Assembly: GCA_014529385.2 (NCBI GenBank)
Contig: CM043945.1
Location: forward strand, 148,138,241 to 148,202,240
Reading direction: 5' to 3'
Origin: Adiantum capillus-veneris
Lineage: Eukaryota > Streptophyta > Polypodiopsida > Polypodiales > Pteridaceae
DNA: 64,000 nucleotides
The position numbers and the translations under genes are program-made. Positions within the stretch are counted from its first letter, which is position 1, and every line of letters begins with the position of its first letter. Below, piece by piece: positions 22,463 through 33,423 of this stretch. A model generated the notes under the pieces. The model was given only the letters and a program-made list of their open reading frames with translations. It was not told where the DNA came from and made no database searches.

Positions 22463-22986
22463 CTGTAAAGACTTGTTCTTACGTGATTGATCCTCCTACA
22501 ATAGCAAAGCCACTAACTCCTCAAAATGAAGAGGGTCAGGATTAGCTCGCAAAGACAAAGTCAAAGAAGTCTGAAAAGTCAAATAAGATGGTGGTAGTGA
22601 ATTGAGTGTTTTGGAAACCAAGTCCTTCTCTGGAATCACTTCATCAATGCTAAGCAATTGATCTTTAAGATCCATGATTTTTGTAAGATGCTCGACGATA
22701 TCGTCACCTTCGTCCATCTGTATTTTGTCAAGTTGTTTCTTCAAAAACACTATTCTGGCAGTGTTTCTTCCTCCAAACATAGCTTGCAGAGTGTTCCAAC
22801 ATCCTCAGAAGTTCTGCAAGATCTGATATGTGGTGTGATTGCCCTCTTTATGGTTAAGGCAATCACAGCCATGGCTTGTGCATCTTTAGTATCCCATCTC
22901 TTTTGCTCTAGAGTGACTTGTGAGGGTACTGCACCAACAGCTGCACCACGACCAGGCGTGGCAGGTGCAATGCTACCTGGACGAAC
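22463..22986 (-). pseudogene. Copia F gag fragment
   Basis: The N-terminal part reads GAVPSQVTLEQKRWDTKDAQ (in parts: VTLEQKRWDTKDA, AMAVIALTIK), typical of copia gag UBN2-type domains. A frameshift near 22,785 leads into LFGG-like FGGRNTARI, KKQLDKIQMDEG, IMDLKDQLLSI and LPPSYLTFQTSL. TAG at 22,496-22,498 interrupts the frame before the zinc knuckle. The element-coded capsid would assemble virus-like particles. Confidence 0.75.
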
Positions 22987-23667
22987 TGTTAAGTATGGAG
23001 CCTGATTTACCCTTGTAATTTTCTGTGGTAAAAGCGCACATTTGTAAGGCCCCCATTATGAGGAGAAGCCATCGTGCGTGAAGGAAAATCACTCACCGGA
23101 AACCAAAATTTTCACGGACAAGAATTAGGGGCAACTTTAAAGGCCTCGGGCGCGGAGGCCCCCGAGACTTTTTTTTCGCCGGACTATTATGGCCGGACGG
23201 CGGCCGGAAAGTGGTCGGAAAACAATCGGTCGGTTGGCCGGTGGCCGGTAGTCAATGGCCGATGGCCGGTGGTCGGAAGTCAATGGCCGGTGGCCGGTGG
23301 TCAGAAGTCAATGGCTGGTGGCCGGTGGCCGAATTCAAAAGCGGACTTGTCTTCTCAAGGGCGGCCACACATGGGCGGATTGGAGGGTCCAATTTGGACT
23401 TATTTGCACAAGGGTGGCTACACATGGCTGTCTCTCATAAGAGAGGCAGCCCTTTTGGCCTATAAAAGGAGGCCATTTCTACACACATTTCATAGTGTGA
23501 AGTTGATGCAACAAGGTGAGTGTGAGGTGGTGAGAGTCAAGCAAGACGGGAGCTCCATTAAGGGTATAATCCCTTTGTAAACTACTTCTTGTTTTGAAGT
23601 ACTAAATCCATTGAGTGGCTGCTTTCCCATGGACATAGCCCACATTGGGTGAACCACGTATATCGTG

Positions 23668-23720
<53 letters not shown>

Positions 23721-23804
23721 CTATAATCTCATGTATATAAATCTGTCTCTCTCCATTAAGTAATCTACTCAATTATCTATTTAGCTACGTCTTATTTCCT
23801 AACA
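22987..23804 (+). repeat. Family C LTR 1 (5' LTR of outer element)
   Basis: TGTTAAGTATGG...TTTCCTAACA, 818 bp. U3 has a minisatellite of CCGGTGGCCGG units (about 23,226-23,335), a TATA box (TATAAAAGG, 23,461) and a (TC)n tract (23,672-23,717). Four further copies lie in this window, at 25,674, 30,475, 33,424 and 61,977. Confidence 0.92.
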
Positions 23805-23806
23805 AC

Positions 23807-23818
23807 TGGTATCAGAGC
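23807..23818 (+). other. Primer-binding site, initiator tRNA-Met type
   Basis: TGGTATCAGAGC two bases after the LTR. This is the standard copia primer site complementary to the 3' end of plant initiator tRNA-Met. Confidence 0.88.
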
Positions 23819-23877
23819 AAGGTTTGCTCGTAGCTAAATTATCTCAAGGAAAGGATTCCTTGAATTGAGTGGGAGTT

Positions 23878-25673
23878 ATGGCGGAGGAAGGGAAGCTCAA
23901 GATTGAGAAGTTCAATGGCAAAAACTACCAACATTGGAAGATGCAGATTGAAGACTATCTCTACCAGAAGGACCTCTATTTGCCACTAGGCGGTCTTGCG
24001 AAGAAGCCCGCAACAATGGCAGATGAAGCATGGATTGTCCTTGATCGAAAGGCACTGGGAACAATCCGGTTAAGCTTGGCATCAATGGTGGCCTTCAATG
24101 TTTCGGAGATGAAGACCACGGAGGACTTGATCAAGTCACTTGATGACTTCTACGAGAAACCATCGGCATCCAATAAGGTATTTCTTATGAAGCGCTTGTT
24201 CAATCTAAAGATGGCATAGAATGGTTCAGTTGCAGAACACCTAAATGACTTTAACACAAACATAAGTCAACTTCAATCAGTGAAAATCAATTTCGATGAC
24301 GAAGTGCGAGCTCTCCTTATACTATCATCTCTACCGGATAGTTGGGACAGCCTTGTGATGGCTGTAAGTAATTCTATCTCTGGCACAAATACTCTTAAGT
24401 TTGATGATGTTGTGGGTGTTCTCCTAAGCGAGGAAATGCGAAGGAGAAGCACAGGAGAATCATCAAGTGCTGCACTATCAGTGGAAACAAGAGGAAGGCT
24501 TAAGGAGAGGTTCAAAAACCAAAAGGGTCGTGATCGCTCAAGGCGGAGCAAGTCACGCACAAAGTCAGTTCTTGAATGTTGGAACTGCGGCAAGAAGGGC
24601 CACGTCAAGAAGGATTGTTGGTCCAAAAAGAAGAAGGAGACAGAGTCTCAAGACAACAAGCCAACATCGGAGGCCAATGTGACAAGTAAAGTAGAGCAAG
24701 ATGCTCTAATTCTCTCATTAGACAATGTGTCTAATTCCTAGATAGTAGATTCCGGGGCTTCATTCCATGCGACACCACACAAGAAACATTTCCAAGACTA
24801 CACCAAAGGTAATTTTGGGTATGTATACTTGGGAGATGATGAAGCTTGTGAGATTGTCGGCAAAGGTACAGTTTCTGTCAAAACTGCTAATGGAAATGAA
24901 TGGAAGATTAAAGATGTTAGGCATGTTCCTTCTCTTCGCAATAATTTGATCTCTACAGAACAATTGGACGATGAAGGTCACAACATTGCATTCGGAAACA
25001 AACGGAGGAAGATCTCAAAGGGATCTTTGGTGGTTGCTAAGGGTGAAAAAGTCGGTACACGTTACTTATGTACTATTAGCACGCAACCTTCAGCTTGTGC
25101 ATCAACTACAGAAGTTGATAGTGTGGTGTGGCACTACCGACTTGGGCATATGAGTGCCAAAGGAATGCAAATCCTTCAAACAAAGAAGCTTCTACCAGGT
25201 TTGAAAGAAGTGGACTTAGAGTTCTGTGAATATTGTGTTTATGGTAAACAAAAGAGGGTAAAATTTCAAAAATCAGGAAATGAAAGAAAAAATAAAAAAC
25301 TTGAGCTGGTTCATTCTGATGTTTGGGGTCCTGCAAGTACACCATCACTTGGTGGCTCATTGTACTATGTAACATTCATAGACGATGCGACTAGAAAAAC
25401 ATGGGTTTATGTCATGAAGAATAAATCCGATGTATTTTCCATATTTCAAAGGTGGAAAGCCTTTGTGGAGAATGAAACAGGTACCAAGGTTAAATGCCTC
25501 AGATCCGACAATGGAGGCGAATATTGCAGCCAAGCTTTTGAAAGCTTTTGTGCTAGCAATGGCATTCGGAGGCAAAGGACAACCCCAAGGACACCTCAAC
25601 AAAATGGGATTTCAGAAAGGATGAACAGGACAATCATGGAACGAGCACGAAGCATGCGGCTACATGCAGGCCT
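23878..25673 (+). pseudogene. C-outer gag, protease and first part of integrase
   Basis: Starts at ATG 23,878 (MAEEGKLKIEKFNG). Gag runs to about residue 230, then CCHC knuckle CWNCGKKGHVKKDC (residues about 234-247), protease VDSGASFHATP near residue 291, GAG-pre-integrase HYRLGHMSAKGM and integrase core with HSDVWGP, FIDDATRK, LRSDNGGEYCS and PRTPQQNGISERMN. Nonsense codons TAG at 24,217-24,219 (E in the inner copy) and TAG at 24,739-24,741 (W in the inner copy). It is cut at 25,673 by the inner element and resumes at 31,273. Confidence 0.9.
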
Positions 25674-26459
25674 TGTTAGGAAATAAGACGTAGCTAAATA
25701 GATAATTGAGTAGATTACTTAATGGAGAGAGACAGATTTATATACACGAGATTATAGAGTAGAGAGAGAGAGAGAGAGAGTACACACGATATACGTGGTT
25801 CACCCAATGTGGGCTACGTCCACGGGAAAGCAGCCACTCAATGGCTTTAGTACTTCAAAACAAGAAGTAGTTTACAAAGGGATTATACCCTTAATGGAGC
25901 TCCCGCCTTGCTTCACTCTCACCACCTCACACTCACCTTGTTGCATCAACTTCACACTATGAAATGTGTGTAGAAATGGCCTCCTTTTATAGGCCAAAAG
26001 GGCTGCCCTCTTTTATGAGAGACAGCCATGTGTAGCCGCCCTTGTGCGAATAAGTCCAAATCGGACCCTCCAATCCGCCCATGTGTGGCCGCCCTTGAGA
26101 AGACAAGTCCGCTTTTGAATTCGGCCACCGGCCATTGAATTCGGCCACCGGCCACCGGCCATTGACTTCCGACCACCGGCCACCGGCCATTGACTTCCGA
26201 CCACCGGCCATTGGCCATTGACTACCGGCCACCGGCCAACCGACCGGTTGTTTTCCGACCACTTTCCGACCGCCGTCCGGCCATAATATTCCGGCGAAAA
26301 GGCCTTTAAAGTTGCCCCTAATTCTTGTCCGTGAAAATTTTGGTTTCCGGTGAGTGATTTTTCTTCACGCACAATGGCTTCTCCTCATAATGGGGGCCTT
26401 ACAAATGTGCGCTTTTACCATAGAAAATTACAAGGGTAAATCAGGCTCCATACTTAACA
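25674..26459 (-). repeat. Family C LTR 2 (3' LTR of inner element)
   Basis: 786 bp, TGTT...AACA as read on plus. Contains the CCGGCCACCGGCCATTGACT minisatellite at about 26,124-26,262 and the TATA box (minus strand) at 25,984-25,990. Confidence 0.93.
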
Positions 26460-26471
26460 ATCTCCCACTTG
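26460..26471 (-). other. Polypurine tract of inner family C element
   Basis: On the minus strand CCAAGTGGGAGAT immediately precedes the 3' LTR, as at 33,412-33,423 in the outer element. Confidence 0.75.
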
Positions 26472-26519
26472 GAGACTGATCTCCAAACCAAACCTGTGAC
26501 TGCTTTCCATTCTGGCTTC

Positions 26520-29186
26520 TTATCCTTGAATGCCGATTGAAGATGAGCAAAAGCTTAACTTCTCCTTGTTGACCACCTTTGTAAACATGTCTGCAGGATT
26601 TTCACTTGTATGCACCTTTCCTAGCTTTAGTTGTCCCTCTTCCAAAAGAGTGCGTATGAAGTGATATCTCACCTCAATCTGCTTTGTCCTTGAATGAAAG
26701 GCTGAGTTCTTCGCAAGATGGATAGCGCTTTGGCTATCACTGTACAAGACACAATTGTCTTGTTTGAATCCAAGCTCTTCTAAGAATCTGTGAAGCCACA
26801 GAATTTCTTTGCTTGCCTCCGTCATTGCTACATACTCTGCTTCCGTGGTAGAAAGTGAAACCACTTTCTGCAGCTTTGAAGCCCAGCTTACTGCTGTGCC
26901 TCCAACCGTGAACACATAGCCAGTAGTGCTCCTTCGAGTATCTTTGTCACCTGCCATATCTGCATCAGCATACCCTTCTAGAAAAATATCAGTTCCTCCA
27001 AAATACAAAGCATTTGTTGTTGTCCCTTTTAGATACCTAAGTATCCACTTCACAGCTTGCCAATGCTCTTTACCTGGGTTGTCCATGAACCTACTCACAA
27101 CTCCCACTGCATGTGCAATGTCTGGCCTTGTCCAGACCATAGCATACATTAGAGAACCTACCGCTGCAGCATATGGAACTTTAGACATATAGGCTATCTC
27201 CTCTTGTGTCTTTGGACACATATCCTTCGTTAGTTTAAAATGACCAGCCAAAGGTGTAGAAACTGGTTTTGCATTTTGCATTGCAAACCTTTCTAGTACC
27301 TTCTTGATGTAATCTTCTTGAGATAGCTTTATTGTCTTCTTCGTCCTGTCCCTTGATATTTTCATACCAAGTATTCTCTTTGCAGCACCTAAATCTTTCA
27401 TTGAAAAAGATTTGGACAGCTCCTCTTTTAGGTCTTTGATGTCCTGCATGTTAGCACTTGCAATCAACATGTCATCAACATACAACATTAGGATGATGAA
27501 TTTCCCATCTCCCGAATTCTTCGTGTAGACGCAGTGATCCGAGTTGCATCTTGTGAATCCATGATCCAACATCCATCGATCAAACTTCAAGTACCATTCT
27601 CTTGATGCTTGCTTTAAACCATACAAGCTCTTCTTTAATCTGCAAACCATTTTCTCCTTACCTTTTACTTCATACCCCTTTGGTTGAAGCATGTAGATTT
27701 CCTCCTCTAAGTCACCGTGAGGGAATGCCGTATTTACATCCATTTGCTCGAGATTTAGATCATGAGCAGCCACAAGGCTTAAGACAAGCCTAATTGAGTT
27801 CATTTTTACAACAGGAGAAAATATTTCATTGAAGTCAATACCTTTCTTTTGAGAAAAACCTTTTACCACAAGCCTAGATTTGTACCTTTTCTTCCCACCT
27901 TCTTCTTCCTTTATCTTGTACACCCATTTGTTTTGAAGTGCCCGCTTACCTTTAGGCAACTCAACCAACTCCCATGTTTGGTTCTGATGTAGTGAGTCCA
28001 TCTCCACTTGCATGCTCTTCGTCCATTCTTCTTTGGATTCATGTTGCATAGCTTCTTCATATGATTCCGGCTCTCCAGAATCTGAGATCAAGAGATGGTT
28101 GAAGGAAGGAACAAACCTTTCTGGAGGTCTACTTGCTCTTGTAGATCTTCGGGGAATAGGTTGAGGCTCCTCATTTGGTTGATGTTGTTGCACATTGTCA
28201 CCGTTTGCAGTCCTTGAGTCTTCACCGTCCTCAAGCTCCATGTACTCATCACCTGTTTCTTTTGTTTGTTTTCTTTCCAAGTAATCTTTGTACATATTTT
28301 GTTCATTAAAAATTACATCCCTACTCCTTAAGATTTTACCATCTTCAGGATTCCATAGGCGATACCCAAAGTCTCCTTCTCCATAGCCAAGTAAGAAACA
28401 CTTTTTGGACTTTGCATCTAACTTTGATCTTAGGCTTCTATCTATGTGCATGAAAGCCTCACACCCAAACACTTTGAGAAATGCATAATTCACCGGTTTA
28501 CCTGTCCATGCCTCTTCTGGAACTCCCCCATCCAATGCCGTTGAGGGTGACCGATTGATTAAGTACACAGACGTACTTACAGCTTCCGCCCAAAGCTCAA
28601 GCGGTAGGCGTGCATGTAGCCGCATGCTTCGTGCTCGTTCCATGATTGTCCTGTTCATCCTTTCCGAAATCCCATTTTGTTGAGGTGTCCTTGGGGTTGT
28701 CCTTTGCCTCCGAATGCCATTGCTAGCACAAAAGCTTTCAAAAGCTTGGCTGCAATATTCGCCTCCATTGTCGGATCTGAGGCATTTAACCTTGGTACCT
28801 GTTTCATTCTCCACAAAGGCTTTCCACCTTTGAAATATGGAAAATACATCGGATTTATTCTTCATGACATAAACCCATGTTTTTCTAGTCGCATCGTCTA
28901 TGAATGTTACATAGTACAATGAGCCACCAAGTGATGGTGTACTTGTAGGACCCCAAACATCAGAATGAACCAACTCAAGTTTTTTATTTTTTCTTTCATT
29001 TCCTGATTTTTGAAATTTTACCCTCTTTTGTTTACCATAAACACAATCTTCACAGAACTCTAAGTCCACTTCTTTCAAACCTGGTAGAAGCTTCTTTGTT
29101 TGAAGGATTTGCATTCCTTTGGCACTCATATGCCCAAGTCGGTAGTGCCACACCGCATTGTCAACTTCTATAGTTGCTGCACAAGT
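26520..29186 (-). CDS. C-inner pol: integrase, reverse transcriptase, RNase H
   Basis: 889 codons continuing the gag frame after one TAA (29,187-29,189). Order: HYRLGHMSAKGM; integrase core D (HSDVWGP), D (LRSDNGGEYCS), E (PQQNGISERMN); C-terminal VFGCEAFMHI; RT with KRYKSRLVVKGFSQ, motif A QMDVNTAFPHG, SLYGLKQASREW and motif C LYVDDMLI; RNase H with GYADADMAGDKDTRRST, LSTTEAEYVAM, YSDSQSAIHLAKN and HIEV-like QIEVRYHFIRT. All catalytic residues I can place are present. It makes and inserts the cDNA copy. Confidence 0.93.
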   Translation of the reverse strand, partial: TCAATIEVDNAVWHYRLGHMSAKGMQILQTKKLLPGLKEVDLEFCEDCVYGKQKRVKFQKSGNERKNKKLELVHSDVWGPTSTPSLGGSLYYVTFIDDATRKTWVYVMKNKSDVFSIFQRWKAFVENETGTKVKCLRSDNGGEYCSQAFESFCASNGIRRQRTTPRTPQQNGISERMNRTIMERARSMRLHARLPLELWAEAVSTSVYLINRSPSTALDGGVPEEAWTGKPVNYAFLKVFGCEAFMHIDRSLRSKLDAKSKKCFLLGYGEGDFGYRLWNPEDGKILRSRDVIFNEQNMYKDYLERKQTKETGDEYMELEDGEDSRTANGDNVQQHQPNEEPQPIPRRSTRASRPPERFVPSFNHLLISDSGEPESYEEAMQHESKEEWTKSMQVEMDSLHQNQTWELVELPKGKRALQNKWVYKIKEEEGGKKRYKSRLVVKGFSQKKGIDFNEIFSPVVKMNSIRLVLSLVAAHDLNLEQMDVNTAFPHGDLEEEIYMLQPKGYEVKGKEKMVCRLKKSLYGLKQASREWYLKFDRWMLDHGFTRCNSDHCVYTKNSGDGKFIILMLYVDDMLIASANMQDIKDLKEELSKSFSMKDLGAAKRILGMKISRDRTKKTIKLSQEDYIKKVLERFAMQNAKPVSTPLAGHFKLTKDMCPKTQEEIAYMSKVPYAAAVGSLMYAMVWTRPDIAHAVGVVSRFMDNPGKEHWQAVKWILRYLKGTTTNALYFGGTDIFLEGYADADMAGDKDTRRSTTGYVFTVGGTAVSWASKLQKVVSLSTTEAEYVAMTEASKEILWLHRFLEELGFKQDNCVLYSDSQSAIHLAKNSAFHSRTKQIEVRYHFIRTLLEEGQLKLGKVHTSENPADMFTKVVNKEKLSFCSSSIGIQG

Positions 29187-30401
29187 TTAAGGTTGCGTGC
29201 TAACAGTACACAAGTAAAGTGTCCCGACTTTTTCACCCTTGGCAACCACCAAAGATCCCTTTGAGATCTTCCACCGTTTGTTTCCGAATGCAATGTTGTG
29301 ACCTTCATCGTCCAATTGTCCTGTAGAGATTAAATTTTTGCGAAGAGAAGGAACATGCCTAACATCTTTAAGCTTCCATTCATTTCCGTTAGCAGTTTTG
29401 ACAGAAACTGTACCTTTGCCAACAATCTCACAAGCTTCATCATCTCCCAAGTATACATACCCAAAATTACCTTTGGTGTAGTCTTGGAAATGTTGCTTGT
29501 GTGGTGTCGCATGGAATGAAGCCCCCGAATCTACTATCCACGAATTAGACACATTGTCTAATGAGAGAATTAGAGCATCTTGCTCTACTTTACCTGCCAC
29601 ATTGGCCTCCGATGTTGGCTTGTTGTCTTGAGACTCTGTCTCCTTCTTCTTCTTGGACCAGCAATCCTTCTTGACGTGGCCCTTCTTGCCGCAGTTCCAA
29701 CATTCAAGAACTGACTTTGTGCGTGACTTGCTCCGCCTTGAGCGATCACGACCCTTTTGGTTTTTGAACCTTTCCTTAGGCCTTCCTCTTGTTTCCACTG
29801 ACAGTGCAGCACTTGATGATTCTCCTGTGCTTCTCCTTCGCATTTCCTCACTTAGGAGAACACCCACAACATCATCAAACTTAAGAGTATTTGTGCCAGA
29901 GATAGAATTACTTACAGCCATCACAAGGCTGTCCCAACTATCCGGTAGAGATGATAGTATAAGGAGAGCTCGCACTTCGTCATCGAAATTGATTTTCACC
30001 GATCGAAGTTGACTTATGTTTGTGTTAAAGTCATTTAGATGTTCTGCAACTGAACCATTCTCTGCCATCTTTAGATTGAACAAGCGCTTCATAAGAAATA
30101 CCTTATTGGATGCCGATGGTTTCTCGTAGAAGTCGTCAAGTGACTTCATTAAGTCCTCCGTGGTCTTCATCTCCGAAACATTGAAGGCCACCGTTGACGC
30201 CAAGCTTAACCGGATTGTTCCCAGTGCCTTTCGATCAAGGACAATCCATGCTTCATCTGCCATTGTTGCGGGCTTCTTCACAAGACCGCCTAGTGGCAAA
30301 TAGAGGTCCTTCTGGTAGAGATAGTCTTCAATCTGCATCTTCCAATGTTGGTAGTTTTTGCCGTTGAACTTCTCAATCTTGAGCTTCCCTTCCTCCGCCA
30401 T
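29187..30401 (-). CDS. C-inner gag and protease
   Basis: Starts at ATG 30,401; an in-frame GTG nine bases earlier is unlikely in a plant. Gag is of the copia UBN2 type (KIEKFNGKNYQHWK near the start; LPDSWDSLVMA), followed by an R/S/K-rich linker, knuckle CWNCGKKGHVKKDC and protease VDSGASFHATPH. The frame ends at TAA 29,187, where the outer copy has a serine codon (TCA), so the stop is a private point mutation and not a family feature. Confidence 0.92.
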   Translation of the reverse strand: MAEEGKLKIEKFNGKNYQHWKMQIEDYLYQKDLYLPLGGLVKKPATMADEAWIVLDRKALGTIRLSLASTVAFNVSEMKTTEDLMKSLDDFYEKPSASNKVFLMKRLFNLKMAENGSVAEHLNDFNTNISQLRSVKINFDDEVRALLILSSLPDSWDSLVMAVSNSISGTNTLKFDDVVGVLLSEEMRRRSTGESSSAALSVETRGRPKERFKNQKGRDRSRRSKSRTKSVLECWNCGKKGHVKKDCWSKKKKETESQDNKPTSEANVAGKVEQDALILSLDNVSNSWIVDSGASFHATPHKQHFQDYTKGNFGYVYLGDDEACEIVGKGTVSVKTANGNEWKLKDVRHVPSLRKNLISTGQLDDEGHNIAFGNKRWKISKGSLVVAKGEKVGTLYLCTVSTQP

Positions 30402-30460
30402 AACTCCCACTCAATTCAAGGAATCCTTTCCTTGAGATAATTTAGCTACGAGCAAACCTT

Positions 30461-30472
30461 GCTCTGATACCA
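30461..30472 (-). other. Primer-binding site of inner family C element
   Basis: GCTCTGATACCA on plus, that is TGGTATCAGAGC on minus, two bases inside the 5' LTR at 30,475. Confidence 0.88.
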
Positions 30473-30474
30473 GT

Positions 30475-31272
30475 TGTTAGGAAATAAGACGTAGCTAAAT
30501 AGATAATTGAGTAGATTACTTAATGGAGAGAGACAGATTTATATACACGAGATTATAGAGTAGAGAGAGAGAGAGAGAGAGAGTACACACGATATACGTG
30601 GTTCACCCAATGTGGGCTACGTCCACGGGAAAGCAGCCACTCAATGGCTTTAGTACTTCAAAACAAGAAGTAGTTTACAAAGGGATTATACCCTTAATGG
30701 AGCTCCCGCCTTGCTTCACTCTCACCACCTCACACTCACCTTGTTGCATCAACTTCACACTATGAAATGTGTGTAGAAATGGCCTCCTTTTATAGGCCAA
30801 AAGGGCTGCCCTCTTTTATGAGAGACAGCCATGTGTAGCCGCCCTTGTGCGAATAAGTCCAAATCGGACCCTCCAATCCGCCCATGCGTGGCCGCCCTTG
30901 AGAAGACAAGTCCGCTTTTGAATTCGGCCACCGGCCATTGAATTCGGCCACCGGCCACCGGCCATTGACTTCCGACCACCGGCCACCGGCCATTGACTTC
31001 CGACCACCGGCCATTGGCCATTGACTACCGGCCACCGGCCAACCGACCGGTTGTTTTCCGACCACTTTCCGACCGCCGTCCGGCCATAATATTCCGGCGA
31101 AAAGGAATATTCCGGCCTTTAAAGTTGCCCCTGATTCTTGTCCGTGAAAATTTTGGTTTCCGGTGAGTGATTTTTCTCCACGCACAATGGCTTCTCCTCA
31201 TAATGGGGGCCTTACAAATGTGCGCTTTTACCATAGAAAATTACAAGGGTAAATCAGGCTCCATACTTAACA
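30475..31272 (-). repeat. Family C LTR 3 (5' LTR of inner element)
   Basis: 798 bp. Differs from LTR 2 mainly by the insertion GGAATATTCCGG near 31,105 and a longer GA tract. TATA box (minus) near 30,788-30,794. Minisatellite about 30,923-31,060. Confidence 0.93.
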
Positions 31273-33363
31273 GGCCTACCGCTTGAGCTTTGGGCGGAAG
31301 CTGTAACTACGTCTGTGTACTTAATCAATCGGTCACCCTCAACGGCATTGGATGGGGGAGTTCCAGAAGAGGCATGGACAGGTAAACCGGTGAATTATGC
31401 ATTTCTCAAAGTGTTTGGGTGTGAGGCTTTCATGCACATAGATAGAAGCCTAAGATCAAAGTTAGATGCAAAGTCCAAAAAGTGTTTCTTCATTGGCTAT
31501 GGAGAAGGAGACTTTGGGTATCGCCTATGGAATCCTGAAGATGGTAAAATCTTAAGGAGTAGGGATGTAATTTTTAACGAACAAAATATGTACAAAGATT
31601 ACTTGGAAAGAAAACAAACAAAAGAAACAGGTGATGAGTACATGGAGCTTGAGGACGGTGAAGACTCAAGGACTGCAAACGGTGACAATGTGCAACAACG
31701 TCAACCAAATGAGGAGCCTCAACCTATTCCCCGAAGATCTACAAGAGCAAGTAGACCTCCAGAAAGGTTTGTTCCTTCCTTCAACCATCTCTTGATCTCA
31801 GATTCTGGAGAGCCGGAATCATAGGAAGAAGCTATGCAACATGAATCCAAAGAAGAATGGACGAAGAGCATGCAAGTGGAGATGGACTCACTACATCACA
31901 ACCAAACATGGGAGTTGGTTGAGTTGCCTAAAGGTAAGCGGGCACTTCAAAACAAATGGGTGTACAAGCTAAAGGAAGAAGAAGGTGGGAAGAAAAGGTA
32001 CAAGTCTAGGCTTGTGGTAAAAGGTTTTTCTCAAAAGAAAGGTCTTGACTTCAATGAAATATTTTCTCCTGTTGTAAAAATGAACTCAATTAGGCTTGTC
32101 TTAAGCCTTGTGGCTGCTCATGATCTAAATCTCGAGCAAATGGATGTAAATACGGCATTCCCTCACGGTGACTTAGAGGAGGAAATCTACATGCTTCAAC
32201 CAAAGGGGTATGAAGTAAAAGGTAAGGAGAAAATGGTTTGCAGATTAAAGAAGAGCTTGTATGGTTTAAAGCAAGCATCAAGACAATGGTACTTGAAGTT
32301 TGATCGATCGATGTTGGATCATGGATTCACAAGATGCAACTCGGATCACTGCATCTACACGGAGAATTTGGGAGATGGGAAATTTATCATCCTAATGTTG
32401 TATGTTGATGACATGTTGATCGCAAGTGCTAACATGCAGGACATCAAAGACCTAAAAGAGGAGCTGTCCAAATCTTTTTCAATGAAAGATTTAGGTGCTG
32501 CAAAGAGGATACTTGGTATGAAAATATCAAGGGACAGGACGAAGAAGACAATAAAGCTATCTCAAGAAGATTACATCAAGAAGGTACTAGAAAGGTTTGC
32601 AATGCAAAATGCAAAACTAGTTTCTACACCTTTCGCTGGTCATTTTAAACTAACAAAGGATATGTGTCCAAAGACACAAGAGGAGATAGCCTATATGTCT
32701 AAAGTTCCATATGCTGCAGCGGTAGGTTCTCTAATGTATGCTATGGTCTGGACAAGGCCAGACATTGCACATGCAGTGGGAGTTGTGAGTAGGTTCATGG
32801 ACAACCCAGGTAAAGAGCATTGGCAAGCTGTGAAGTGGATACTTAGGTATCTAAAAGGGACAACAACAAATGCTTTGTATTTTGGAGGAACTGATATTTT
32901 TCTAGAAGGGTATGCTGATGCAGATATGGCAGGTGACAAAGATACTCGAAGGAGCACTACTGGCTATGTGTTCACGGTTGGAGGCACAGCAGTAAGCTGG
33001 GCTTCAAAGCTGCAGAAAGTGGTTTCACTTTCTACCACGGAAGCAGAGTATGTAGCAATGACGGAGGCAAGCAAAGAAATTGTGTGGCTTCACAGATTCT
33101 TAGAAGAGCTTGGATTCAAACAAGACAATTGTGTCTTGTACAATGATAGCCAAAGCGCTATCCATCTTGGGAAGAACTCAGCCTTTCATTCAAGGACAAA
33201 GCACATTGAGGTAAGATATCACTTCATACGCACTCTTTTGGAAGAGGTACAACTAAAGCTAGGAAAGGTGCATACAAGTGAAAATCTTGCAGACATGTTT
33301 ACAAGGGTGGTCAACAAGGAGAAGTTGAGCTTTTGCTCATCTTCAATCGGCATTCAAGGATAA
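31273..33363 (+). pseudogene. C-outer pol, second part: integrase end, RT, RNase H
   Basis: Resumes the outer reading frame exactly after the GGCCT duplication (LELWAEAV, SVYLINRSPS). Integrase C-terminal region, then RT with motif A QMDVNTAFPHG and motif C LYVDDMLI, and RNase H with ADADMAGD, STTEAEY and NDSQSAIHLG (N where the inner copy has S). One nonsense codon TAG at 31,822-31,824 (Y in the inner copy). Confidence 0.92.
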
Positions 33364-33423
33364 GAAGCCAGAATGGAAAGAAGTCACAGGTTTGGTTTGG
33401 AGATCAGTCTCCAAGTGGGAGAT

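Larger units (their letters stand above)
19341..22986 (-). mobile_element. Copia element F, truncated at both ends
   Basis: A minus-strand Ty1/copia interior. The gag start is cut at 22,987 by insertion of the family C element. The RNase H is cut after ISWLS near 19,340, where an unrelated sequence follows. The RT end is similar to copia G at 11,892, so both may belong to one lineage. One frame holds gag, protease, integrase and RT, interrupted by stops at 22,496 and 20,645 and a frameshift near 22,785. Confidence 0.85.
25674..31272 (-). mobile_element. Copia element C-inner, complete, antisense inside C-outer
   Basis: 5.6 kb with both LTRs, primer site, a 1,294-codon gag-pol and polypurine tract. 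It is flanked by the perfect 5-bp duplication GGCCT (25,669-25,673 and 31,273-31,277). Its two LTRs differ by about three substitutions, a GA-repeat length change and a 12-bp insertion (my count), so the insertion is recent. Only one in-frame stop interrupts the polyprotein, making this the best-preserved element in the window. Confidence 0.95.

Noticed and set aside
30755-31185. Reading frames of GRWPVVGSQ type in family C LTRs (also 23,074-23,580, 25,952-26,372, 62,255-62,644)
   Set aside because: They translate the U3 minisatellite of the LTR and have no independent support.
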